Source: Setomelanomma holmii | Lineage: Eukaryota > Ascomycota > Dothideomycetes > Pleosporales > Phaeosphaeriaceae | Assembly (NCBI GenBank): GCA_010015745.1 | Contig: ML978256.1 | Coordinates: forward strand, 1-64,000 | DNA length: 64,000 bases | Direction: 5' to 3' | Shown here: positions 12,690 to 23,795 of the stretch, piece after piece | Position numbering within the stretch: the stretch's first letter is position 1 | How the letters are laid out: each line of letters starts with the position of its first letter | Notes under the pieces: generated by a model | Told to the model about the DNA's origin: nothing | Seen by the model: only the letters and a program-made list of their open reading frames with translations | The model's database searches: none | Translations under genes and position numbers: made by a program

Positions 12690-15600
12690 CAACCACAAGG
12701 TTGCGACAAAGGTCGCTAGACCTGACCTCTATTATAGAGACCGCACTACCTTTGAAGACTAGCTCCTCTAGTTCAACCTCTACTTTAAGCTCAGAGCATC
12801 TGATGTTGCATTAGACGATCAGCCTTCACTGGTAGCCTCCTACATAAGAGGAGAAGCAGCGAAATGGGTTCGCCCATTCCTACTTAAGTACATGGGATCA
12901 GACCTCAAGAGCGCCGACCTAGTCAATATGTTCAAAGACTACGACCACTTCAAGGAGAAAGTGCGTACTGCCTTCAGACTTACAAATGAAACCAAGATTG
13001 CTGAAAGAGTCATCTAACGCCTTACGCAAACTAAGTCTGCGGCTGATTACACTAACAAGTTTATCAGCTACGCAACATAGACTGATTGGAACAATTAAGC
13101 ACTTCGTACTATGTACTAACAAGGATTAAAACCCAACGTTAGGGTAGAACTTATGCGCACGCCAGTTTAAGTCAATACCCTTGACACCCTTACAGCAGAA
13201 GCCATCTGACTTGATACTAAACTCTATAATTTCAACCTTAAAATGCGCAATACTTGCAGATATTGCCCTATAAAGGGAAAAAGCCCGCAAAGGACCTAAC
13301 GTAAGGAAAACATCGTAAGGACTACAGCACGTAAAAGGAAGTTACAACTATTACAGAACTGCTCTAATGCATATTAACAATATCTACTAAGGTGAATCTA
13401 AGGACTAAGGCAAGAACAAGAGGAACACCACTTAGCCTAAAGATAAGAGTAAGAGTAAGGAAACTTGCTTCTGCTACAACTGCAGAAAACCAGGACACAT
13501 GCAGAGAAATTGCAAACCCAAGAATAAGATTATCCGACTCAACATGCTCAGCTAAGATTCCCCTGAGCAGGAGAATACTAACGATGAATAGGAAATTCTG
13601 ACCAAGGCTATGGATATAGCCACCCTCGAAAACGGTCATCAGACTGTACCAAGGGACTGTCACCCTAAGAGAGAAGTGGATAACAGACCACCAACTCCAC
13701 ACCTAGGCAAGCGTGTCGACATAGGCTCAAACAAAGAAACCTCAGATCTAGAGTCACCAGAGTATTATTATAACAATACAGATCAATCATATGTAACACC
13801 ACCTAAGAGCCTAAGACTGGTACAATAAAACGCTACGCTAGCAGACTAGTGAGCAGAGGACTATCAACATCAGAACGATAGAGTCAAAAAAGACTGTCGA
13901 AAGAGGAAACAACGACGCCTCCAATACACCAACGAAGGACAAGCACTGATCCTTAACAAAACTGAACAACGCCACCATCTAGGAAAGGCTAGGAGACCAC
14001 TATAGGTCAACAAGGACATTACATTGTCCCTAGAAGACTAGCAAAACTACGAACGACATATAGAATCACTTCTAGATAAGCATCCTACCTGTATCAAATA
14101 TCTGCAGCTTCGGAATTGAAGGAAGGAACAAGAGTGGCTTCAAGCCAAAGTAATTGATGCTTTGGACTAGGAAGAAACCACTGAAACGACTGAGAAAAAC
14201 GATCAGGAGGAAACAGGAGACTGGGTACTACGAGAGTCACAAGAATGGAATCAGAGAAACTTCAGACAGTATCCTGGAGGACTATTGACACCAGCACCCT
14301 AGTATTTCCTCAACTATCGAAACCCACTACATGGAAATCTATCATGGACAACGTGCTATCACGATAAGTGCTCCATACACTAGTCTGATAAAGCTGGTAC
14401 AGAACACTTCCTAAAGAACAAGCAACGATGCAAATAGTACTAAGAAGAATGCAGGAAAACTACTTGCAAACAACACCTATAGGACAAAAGAAATGCGCAA
14501 TACTTCCCTGGCAAAACAGAGACTGATTATTACCTAATAGAAATAAGGATTAACAGGAAATGTACTTAGAAGAAATGGCAGACTTGCCTCACCCTAGAAT
14601 GCATTGAGCACTGACTACTAAAGGACACCAACGGGTTCAATCAGCGTTTTTTAGGCAAACGCTTAGCTCTAGAAACGCGTCTAGGAGCTGTAACGCCATC
14701 AACGCTGAACAACTCCTTAAGCTTACAGTAAAGCTAAACAGAGAATAGATGAAGGCATTACTAGATTCAGGATCACAAGCAAGTTACATTTGAGGAGAAG
14801 CCGTGTTGAGAGCAGGGCTCTGACCTCTCTGAAAATAACAGTCCTATCTACTTCGCTTTGTGAGCGACTAACTAATGCTGAAAGAATTAGTAATTATACA
14901 TGAGATTACTACAGGACTTAACATCTAAGGACACCACAAGAAGATTCACCTAGATGTTTTTAGGTTGGCTGCCTATAACATTATATTAGGACTTCCCTAG
15001 TTACAAAAGCATAATCCTAGGATTAATTGGAAACATCAACAGCTTTCGTTAGAGGACTGTAACTGCGCCCACACCTCTATACCTGTGCACCAACAGAGTT
15101 TAATGAAGGATAAGAAGACAATAGCGAATATTGCTTTAACACAGACACACCTAACAAAAATTGTAGTCAACTTCTTAAATACCTTGTAGACAGAGGATTA
15201 CGAAGAGAGAGTTAAGGAGAAAAGCGTAACTCTAATCCTAAAAGAGTACTAAGAATTCAAGAAACTCTTTAAGGAAGAGGTAGACAAATGAGCGTTACCT
15301 ATACACCAGGAATAAGACCACAAGATCACTCTAGCTGAAGGAGAGCACCTGACTTTCAGTCTAATATATGGATTATCAGAAGAAGAACTAGAAGTGCTTA
15401 GGGACTACATTAAAGTCAATATCAAGAAAGGGTTTAAAAAGGAAAGTAAATCCTTAGCAGGATACCTAATCTTATTTATGCTAAAGAAGAATAGCAAATT
15501 ACGATTATGCGTTGACTACTGAAAGCTCAACAACAATACGATCAAAAACTGATACCTGCTGCCTAATATTACAGAATTACAGTATCAATTATCTTATATA

Positions 15601-17995
15601 AAGATCTTTACAGCATTAGATCTCAGAGGAGCATACAACCTTATCTGCATGAAGGAAGGTGAAGAATGGAAGACAGCGTTTAAAACACGCTACAGACACT
15701 ACAAGTACACTGTAATGCCGTTTGGTCTTACTAACGCCCCAGCAACCTGTTAGGCCCTCATCAACAATGTGTTAAGAGCGCACTTGGACATTTTTGTTAT
15801 CGCTTACTTAGATAACATAATGATCTACTTAGAGAACGAAGCAGATCACAAGAAACACGTATGAACCGTACTACAGCTTCTACAACAGCACTATCTGTTA
15901 ATAGACCCTGATAAATGTAAATGGCATAAGGAGGAAGTCAAATTCCTCAGATGCATGGTCGGAAAAACAGAGTACGAATGAGTGAAGACAAAATTGAAGT
16001 TGTTAAGAACTGGCTAGAACCTAAGAACATGAAGGACATCTAATCCTTCCTAGGTTTTGTCAACTCTAACTGACAGTTTATCAAAACTTTCTCTAAAATC
16101 GCGATACCTCTTACTTAACTTACTAAGAAGGAAACGCCTTTCAACTAGACAGAATAACAGAATAGGGCGTTCCAAACCCTTAAGGAAGCATGTATCAAAC
16201 CTCTAGTACTAGTGGTATTTAGGAGAGGAGAGCCGTTACGATTTGAAACAGACGCCTCTAACTTAGCACCAGAAGCATGCGTAAAACAAGAGCGCAAAGG
16301 GAAATAGCACCCTATTACCTACTACTTAAGGAAATTCTTAAGTGCAGAAGAAAACTACAATGTACACGACAAAGAACTTATAGTAATCATCGCTGCACTC
16401 AAACATTAGAGAATATACGCTGAAAGCTGCGTAGAGCTCACAATATTCTTAGACTACAAGAACTTGGTCAACGTTACTACAACGAAGACCTTGAACCAAT
16501 GTCAGGTCAGATGGTCAGAACTCCTTAGGCAATACAAGTTCAAGATTGTATATACCCCAGGAAAGGACAACAACAGAGCAGACGCCCTCAGCCGACGATC
16601 TGACATCGCAGGAACAAAAGAGATCACCAACTCTACGATCCTACAAGTGTAAGAAGATAGATCCTTAGGACTAGCTAAATCTATTAACGCAATCCTCAAA
16701 ATCAGGAACGAAGTACCTAAGGAATTTCAAGAAGAAGTTATCAGAAGTTATCTTGACGACCCTATACATAGGCATCCTAGAATCACACGAACAATAGAAC
16801 TGATTCAATAACATTACGACTTTAGCGGCATTAAAAACAAGGTCACCGCTTACATCTGCAAATGTGCTAACTGTCAACAAAACAAACACAGTACTCATGC
16901 ACTATATAGAGGAATGCAGGCTCTCGAACTACTAACAGAGCCCTGGACGGACATCTCTATAGACTTCGTCACAGGATTACTAGAATCCAAAGATCCTACC
17001 ACTAAGCTCAAGTATGACGCAATACTTGTAGTTGTAGACCGCTTCACGAAAGCCGCAGAATACATAACGTTCAGAAAAAACTATACAACAGTACCACTAG
17101 GACATGTCATCAATGACAGAGTTATCAGACACCATAGCATACCTAAGTCGATCATCAGCGACCGAGACAAGCTCTTTACGTCAAACTACTAGGCTTCACT
17201 GATAGCAGCTATTAGAATACGTTGAAAATAATCAACTGCTTACCACCCTCAGATAGATGGACAAACAGAGAGAACGAACCACACAATGAAGATATACCTA
17301 CAGATCTTCACTAGCCACAAACAAGACAACTAGGTATCACTCCTACCTATGGTACAACTGGCGTACAACAACAAATTGTCAGAATTAACTAGGAAAACAC
17401 TATTCTTTGCTAATCGTAGGGAACCATCTGAATCTCTTTGAAAAAACGTTACCTAGACTACAAGCAGAAGCAGCTATGCTTACAGCTGAAGAACTCTAGA
17501 AGACACATGAATTACTTTGAGCTTATCTTGAAAGAGCCTAACAGCAAAGCATTTCATATGTTAACCAAAAAAGAAAAACAGCACCTTAGCTGAAGAAGAA
17601 GGATAAAGTCTACCTGCTTACCAAGAACCTCTGAACTAAGAGACCTAGCAAAGGACTAGATTACGTTAAAGTCGGACTGTTTTTGATTAAGAACCAGAAA
17701 GGACCAGTAACGTATACACTTGAGCTACCACCAGACGCCAAGATCCACCCCAGATTCCATGTAAATCTACTGGAACCAGCAGACCTAGAAACGCTGCTTC
17801 AGCAAACTTTTCATTACAAAACAGAAGAAGAAAACGAGTTTAAGGTTAAACAAATCCTTAACTATAACAACAGCAAATGCGGCTATATCTAAGACATGCA
17901 GTACTCCTAGATGTTTCTTATTAAATAGAAAGGGTATCCTGACTCTGACAACACTTAGGAACCAATATCTAACCTTAGAAAACTGTCAGCAGAAA
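12690..17995 (+). pseudogene. Gypsy gag-pol relic with C-terminal chromodomain
   Basis: The gag CCHC motif is CYNCRKPGHMQRNC. Reverse transcriptase shows ALDLRGAYNLI, MPFGLTNAPATC and AYLDNIMIY near 15810; the last Asp of the YLDD box reads Asn here, itself a possible G to A change. RNase H shows ETDASN and the NRADALSRRSD end. Integrase shows DFVTGLLESKD, VVVDRFTKAAEYI and AYHPQIDGQTERTN. The end KGYPDSDNT-EPISNL near 17925-17970 is a chromodomain, which in this clade guides insertion to modified histones. The chain is interrupted by dozens of stops and is only a relic. Confidence 0.85.
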
Positions 17996-18315
17996 ATCAA
18001 AGAATTTTGGCAGCAAAAAGCAAAAAGAACAACAAATAACTATAACCAGATTCAAACTCGTAACCTTAGAAAACAGAAAAAACAATACTAACCTTCCTTC
18101 AGAAACAAATGTTCTAAAGGAAGGCTAGTAGATAAGAAAGCTAAAGCACAAGATATACATACCTTAGAAGATTACGCACTAGAGGTAACTGGTAACTCTA
18201 AACCTAGGAAATCTAAAGGCAATAATGTAGAACTACCAGATAGACCTCCTGTAAGAAAAGAGGACAAGTATTAATTAATAGAAGGATCAAGAAAAGGGAC
18301 GTCAGCTTATGACTA

Positions 18316-18684
18316 GCCAGAATCAGCAAGGGAATTGACAACACAAGTGTTGTTGGTCGTACTCGGAGCCTCAGAGACCTCCAGCTGATCCTGTACCCTC
18401 AACACAGCCAAATCACGACGCGCAAACGCCTTCTCACGATCTTCAACCTCTGCCAGCTCAGCGCGCAGACAAGCAACCTCTGCGTCTGCCCTCAAGAGAG
18501 CAAGACGCTTCTCATGCTTCTCCTTCTCCACCTTCTCCCGCTCCTCCTTAGGGACAAACAAGCTACACTCTGCGTGTACAGAGATGCACCCTGCACAACA
18601 ACCTGACGCAGTATTGACAAAGCACCACAGATTCTTATTGTTACATCTTTTGCAACGAAACGCTATCTCTAGAGCTGACTCCTA
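18316..18684 (-). CDS. Antisense Cys-rich/coiled-coil ORF inside the Gypsy element
   Basis: On the strand opposite gag-pol, between the chromodomain and the 3' LTR, about 120 codons stay open from 18684 to 18316. The N-terminal part has a cysteine cluster (CKRC, then C, CC, C and C within about 40 residues) like a small zinc-binding region. The rest is a charged, Leu-rich coiled coil (KEEREKVEKEKHEKRLALLR). A TAG codon just upstream may mark a lost start. Similar Cys-cluster plus coiled-coil ORFs are, as far as I recall, often annotated as hypothetical proteins in Dothideomycete genomes, so this may be an element-borne gene rather than chance. Function is unknown. Confidence 0.45.
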
Positions 18685-18897
18685 AACTCGCAACGCTTGC
18701 GTACAGCGTTCACTTGTGGATGATCGCAACACGCGGGGCTTTCAGGACAACGATTCCTTCAGCATAGTTCGTGAGGCAGTAAGGAAACAAGAACCAGAAT
18801 GACAGACAGCGAATACTTATAGGAACCCCACGGCACAGGACATGCAGGAGGGAGAAGCAAGGACTATCGGGACGATAGCTAGGAAGGAAGGGGATAG

Positions 18898-19205
18898 TGT
18901 TACAAACAAAGAAACGACTGGCAAGGGACACATGGGGCACACGGGATGACGCAAGAATTGCGTGACCCTACCAAGGTCACGTGACCACCATCACTCTAAG
19001 ACCTGACCATCCTGGAGGGATACCATCCTAAGGGAAGGTGACCTCCTGGAAGGACCCTAACCTCCCGGACGCACACAGGAGTACGGGATGTACTATAGGT
19101 ATATAGATAGAATCGATAGCCTCCTCTAGGCCATTGTGTTCAACTTCGTATTAGCAATCAATCATTGTTCTTACGAACCTAATACTCTTTTCAGAAGCGC
19201 CCTCT
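18898..19205 (+). repeat. 3' LTR of the Gypsy element
   Basis: It begins TGTTACAAACAAAGAAACG right after a purine tract and ends GAAGCGCCCTCT. Relative to the 5' copy it carries about 35 extra bases after GACCTGACC (near 19005-19040), part of which looks like a local duplication of the CCTGGAGGG/CCTGGAAGG unit. Most other differences are transitions. Confidence 0.85.
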
Positions 19206-19537
19206 ATATCGAAGATAGACGTCTGCCTTCGTACGCCTACACTACTCACCGTCGACAACGCTTTTTAAGTGTCTAAAACTCTAAGCAATACTCTAGAATT
19301 TGAGTCGCTGTTGGATGGGCTCTATAGCACTGGTGCTGAAAGGAAACAAAAAGGTATTCTAACGATTGTTTATTGTGGTTGTTCTAACTATTGTCACCTG
19401 TGTAGAGAGTGTGATACCCCTCTCTACGGTGCTAGGCCGGATGTGCTGTCTTCGGCTTGCAAAGCCGAAGCCAATCCCAGCAACAGCGGTGGCGATTCCC
19501 ACACTAGAAGTCTTTTTCTTTCTCAGTAGTGACTGTA
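19206..19537. other. Unassigned spacer between Gypsy LTR and ligase A C-terminal half
   Basis: There is no gene here. A segment starting TGTTGGATGGGCTC at about 19309 and running to the ligase break could be a solo LTR of another element, since TGTTGG is a common Copia LTR start, but no second copy lies in the window. It contains a perfect hairpin at 19450-19470 (CTTCGGCTT, loop GCA, AAGCCGAAG). Confidence 0.3.
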
Positions 19538-20631
19538 CGGTTCACCGAAAGGCGTCGAGCTCACCCACTACAACTCTGTCGCCAACGTCTACCAGTTGTA
19601 TGACCACGACCCGGATCAATTCCACACAGCCTCCCGAATCTTCGTCTTTGCTCCCTTTGTACACATTGCTATGACCACAATGCCACTCTTCTTCGGGCCC
19701 TGGACTGGTGCAATGCATCACGCTATGCCAGCGCCTTTCAATCTTGATACATTTGGCAAGCTGGTGTCTTCAGTGCGACCAACAAGCTTCCAAGGCGTTC
19801 CATCAATTGCACTACAAATTGCCAACACGGATCTTATGAAATACTACGACTTCTCGAGCGCCGAAGTCATCAACTGCGGAGGCGCAAGCATGAAACCCGA
19901 GACAGTGGCGAAGCTCCGCAGCCGAGCCCCGTAGGAGATCATGCAAGTCTATGGCATGACGGAAGGCGCTCCTTATGTCGCCTATCAGTGAAAACGCCAA
20001 ATCGTACCAGACGGTAGCATTGGAAACTTTCTCCCCAACGTGGAGGCGGTATTGAAAGTGTCCGGCACAAGCGAAGACGCTTCCGAAGGAGGACCAGGAG
20101 AGCTATGGATTCGTGGACCAAATGTCACGGAGCGATACTGCGGCATAAGTGTCGAAGCTAACGCAAAAGCCCTTCCCTGAGTTGGAGGGCCAAAAATGGT
20201 ACAACACCGGTGATGTATGTACCATTGACAAGAATGGAACCGTGAGCGTTGTAGGACGGACTAAGGAGCTGATCAAGTACAAAGACTTCCAGGTTTCGCC
20301 AGTTGAGCTGGAGTCGCATTTGAATTCGCATCCTTACGTGATTGAGGCTGGAGTTGGAGCAGTGTGGGATGAGTCGCAGGTGACAGAGCTACCAACGGCA
20401 TATGTGGTGTTGAATGATGACATTAAGCGAAGTTTTGCAACAAGGGCACTAAAGGAAATACAGGAGCAGATGGACCACCTGCTCAGTGGCTATAAGAAGC
20501 TGAGAGGTGGCATCTGGGCCGTCACGACTCTACCAAAGAACGCCAAGGGCAAGATTTTGAGGCCCCAGTTGCGAGATCATTTCACTGGCGCATGTTCATT
20601 GAACAACGAAGCGTCAAAATCAAAACTCTGA
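19538..20631 (+). pseudogene. Acyl-CoA ligase A, C-terminal half
   Basis: The segment starts within the phosphate-binding loop as GSPKGVELTHYN and continues through the adenylate-forming domain. It includes MQVYGMTEGAPYVAY (A5 motif), KWYNTGDVCTIDKNG and GRTKELIKYKDFQVSPVELE (hinge), then AKGKILR with the catalytic Lys. It ends SKL, a canonical peroxisomal PTS1. Lesions are TAG at 19932-19934 and TGA near 19989 (each explained by one C to T change) and a one-base frame change near 20147. The N-terminal half sits 14 kb away in opposite orientation. Enzymes of this type make acyl-CoA thioesters from cinnamate-like or other carboxylic acids using ATP. Confidence 0.88.
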
Positions 20632-21382
20632 GGCGAAGATGAACTGGACGTGTGAACTGAGACTTAATTCTGTAGTAATACATGTCGATCAACCCTGATC
20701 ATCAGCAGTTCTGCAGATACAAATCCTCGATAAGTAAATGCTGTTCATTAGGGCATCCCGTGACCACAAAGTGAGTGTAGGCCTTTTACAGAGTCTTAAG
20801 CGCAATATACACTACAATATGCGTTCATGAGCTTGTCTGACCTTGTGGAGCGGATGTAATCTGACTTTAGGCGGAGGTTGCAGGTCCTGATACGTGTCGC
20901 ATTTTCATGTCCGCTGGGACGCAGCTGCAGCCTCTTGCGCATGTAGACCAGACTATAGGTAGGTATACAAGGCTTGGAAAGCCACTTAGTATCAGCATTC
21001 TTTCCAGAATCAGTCTTACAAAACTGCACTTATGCCTGCACGCAAGTCCCAAAGACACCACCGGGAGAACAGGTTATCGTGTTCTAACGGAGATGGACAT
21101 GTACGGTAGGGAAATTTAACTACCTGTTGGTACAAATGCATCCGTCACAGCAGTCAAAGGTTTATTGAACATGCAGCGTCCAGGTTTGACAAGTTTGTAT
21201 GAATGGAATGAAGTTATGTTCGGATTGCAAAACGATCGAAACCTTCCGACGCTTGCAATAGGTCATGGCATGGATAATTGAAAGCTACCACGCCTTATCC
21301 AGGACGTCGCTAAACACGTGATTGATGGATAAATAAGACGACCATCCTTGTTCATGAGGACTAAGTACTGGCGAAGATGTTC
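20632..21382. other. Intergenic region with a possible tRNA-derived repeat
   Basis: There is no convincing gene in these 750 bp. At about 20838-20893 a string (ACCTTGTGGAGCGGATG ... GGTTGCAGGTCCTGATAC) resembles the arrangement of a tRNA gene, with a D-arm/A-box-like start and a T-arm/B-box-like end, but it does not fold into a complete cloverleaf by eye. It may be a tRNA relic or a SINE-like repeat. Confidence 0.25.
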
Positions 21383-23346
21383 CTACAATTTTGGTCCGAC
21401 ATTTGACCCCTGTTCAATCCAGCCTCTATCCGCACGTTTCTTTTGCTCCGCTGTAAGCAAGACCTGAGGTATATCGACATATCTCGCTCGAATAAATTCC
21501 CCGAAGCTCTTCGCAAATCCATCAATGACACTACTCGAACTCACGCCCTCCTGCAAGATGCCATACACCACGAAGTGTATCGCCCATAGCTTAGGTGCTT
21601 CAAATCTCTCCACTCGATACTTTGATGACCAATCGTGTCCGATCAAGGCAATCAATCGCGAAACGGTGAGAAAAGCTTGCAGCCAGGGATAGGCAGCAGC
21701 GTCGCGCACCCAAAGACCAATGTTGGCGTTGCCGCCTTTGTCTCCTGATCGACCAAATACAAGATCACCTAGACAACGTCAGAAGTTCCACTACAAGTCT
21801 TGAGGCAACGTACCCAAGGGCTTCCTGATCGTAGGACCAAAAGAAGCCAAGTCACGAGGACTTTTGGTTTCGTAGCTGTCCTGTCCTTGGAAAGGACAAC
21901 CAAAGTTTTCTAGTGTCGGTACGGATATTGCACCTCCATCAGTTTCGCGGCCCACAAAGTGCACCGAAAGCTTTACCACTCTCTGATCAATGAATGTAGG
22001 AAAGTACTTGACGAACAGTCTTGGCTCCAGTGTTCTCCAGTCCATGGCAAGATGGAGCTCACAGTATCCTTGCATGCCATTATAGTAAATGGCATGCTTG
22101 AACCGCTCAATGGCCTCCTTTGTGTCAGCCTGTACAAACATTCTTATCATCACAGTGGATTCTGCCTGCGTCCTTGGGTCTGTTGCGGCAGTGCCGTAAG
22201 AAGTGATGTCTAATGTCGTGAACTGCGAAGAGTCCAGCTCGCGAAGCACTTGCGTCCTGAGCATGTTCACCTTGGCCTCAATCTCCAGACCCACGCAGAA
22301 CGCTGACAGCTCAGCTTGCTAGCCTCCGCGCGTGAGATGGCCAACTTGGCTGTTGGGGGTGGCGGGCTGCCAGTGATGCCCGTCATGCGAATCTGATCTG
22401 GGCCGACTTCTTCGAGCTGCGCTTTGTCGATTCGAGCAATGGCATCGGGATTGAGATAACGAGAGTCCTGTATCTCGTAGAGAAATTGAGCTTTGACCGT
22501 GTCCACTGTCACGGCTCCGTTGGTATTTGTCGGCTTGGTGATCACCGCTTGGCCCTTCTCGTCGATCTTAGCAATCGGGTAGTCAACACGATACTGTTTG
22601 CGAATCTCACGAGCGCCGCAGTAATTGCCTCCTGTCGCATATGCGCCACACTCAATGATATGACCTGCCATCAAGCTGCCGGCTAGCTTATCGTAATCAT
22701 CCATATTCCAACTATGCCACCAGGATGCAAGACCCATGACAGGACTCGCATCGCAGCATCGACCACATATAACGATATTGGCGCCGGCTTGCAGCGCAGT
22801 CACAATCCCGGACATGCCCGTATACGCGTTTGCAGCGAGAATTGCATCCTTTTCGGCGCCAATCGATGTCGCCTCGATGTCGAGGTGCTTGTATGCCATT
22901 GTCTTGCTTTCGCGGACGTGCTCGGTGAGATTGTCGCCACTGACCCAGGCAACCTGTAGTGATCGAATACCTTGAGACTCAAGATACGCATGTACTTCTT
23001 CAGCAAGGGTTTGAGGGTTCAAGGCGCCTCCATCGTGCACAATTTTGATATTCTTCTGTGCGACAAGTCGGGCTGCCTCGCCATCATTCCATCTCAATTG
23101 CGTCAGGAAATGGGGCTCGTATCCTAGATCTGGTCGGTCTATCCTCTAGAGTCGATTAGCAAGGATGAAAGCAAGCTGCACTGCATGTCGTACTTCAATA
23201 GCTTTCCAAGCCAGGTTGAACTCAGCAAGGTAGTCTGCTATAATTGCGTCCACCTCGCCTTCTCGCGCAAGACGATGCACTTGATCCAGGCCATCTCCAA
23301 TAGCCCGGGGAGCGTTGCCTATACGGATGGCACGTCTAGATGTCAT
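21383..23346 (-). pseudogene. AtuA-like (DUF1446) protein 1, disrupted
   Basis: Family of the bacterial acyclic terpene utilisation protein AtuA, two domains of about 600 residues in all. Start at 23346 (MTSRRAIRIGNA). Introns are at 23146-23193 (48 bp, GCTAAT branch) and 21769-21813 (45 bp). Conserved blocks are DRPDLGYEP, ANIVICGRCCDASPVMG, HIIECGAYATGGNYCG and, in the C-terminal domain, GRSGDKGGNANIGLWVRD. Near 22318-22330 a one-base loss coincides with a TAG where TGG is expected (GGWQAEL in relatives), so the middle is broken. The last three residues PKL form a PTS1-like signal. It is divergent from hydratase 2 across 449 bp. AtuA-2 (31314-33420) is its intact paralogue. Confidence 0.85.
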
Positions 23347-23795
23347 GGTGAGACGTACAATGACAATGTACAAGTCCTATCACTCGCTTTGCGGGTGGAC
23401 AGCAAGATCTTGGGATATCAGACTTGTATGGTTCCAAGCAGGACTTCACCTCCTGAGCATCATAGAGGTATGTGTCGAGAGAAGTTGGAGCCGGCGAAGG
23501 TGATTAGCTGGTCTTCATTGATGGTCATCACAGTGTACGCTCTTCATTCTGGACCAACATGCATGTTCCAGATGGGTCACAGCGGCGACACAGCCCGCTG
23601 TGAATTGGATCTGGAAGTACACCCGAGCGACAGAGGCTAGCGAGAAGACCTGCAGCAACAGGCCCCAAGGTTGACGCTAATGAGTCGTTAGTGTCTCAGA
23701 GAGCGGTAAGGGGGTGAGAGCGGAGTTCCTTGAGATATAATTGGCTGATTCCCTGGAGCATTCTAGATGTATACTGTGGGAGCGCGAACGTTGAC
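23347..23795. promoter_or_regulatory. Divergent promoter region between AtuA-1 and hydratase 2
   Basis: A 449-bp gap lies between two head-to-head genes of the same putative pathway. It repeats the arrangement seen between ligase A and hydratase 1 (5837-6296). No specific binding motif could be picked out by eye. Confidence 0.35.

Larger units (their letters stand above)
12255..19205 (+). mobile_element. Gypsy chromovirus-type LTR retrotransposon, RIP-degraded
   Basis: The element of about 6.95 kb is bounded by two LTRs. A purine-rich tract (GGAAGGAAGGGGATAG) precedes the 3' LTR. The internal order is gag with a CCHC knuckle (near 13466-13516), protease (LLDSGSQASYI at 14752), reverse transcriptase (near 15480-15960), RNase H (near 16230-16600), integrase (near 16900-17470) and chromodomain (near 17830-17960). 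Numerous TAG, TAA and TGA codons interrupt every domain. Clear flanking target duplications were not found: the base strings next to the two LTRs do not match. Confidence 0.9.

Noticed and set aside
23146..23193. In-frame stop near the start of AtuA-1
   Set aside because: It falls inside a well-formed 48-bp intron with a GCTAAT branch site; the real lesions of AtuA-1 are near 22318-22330.
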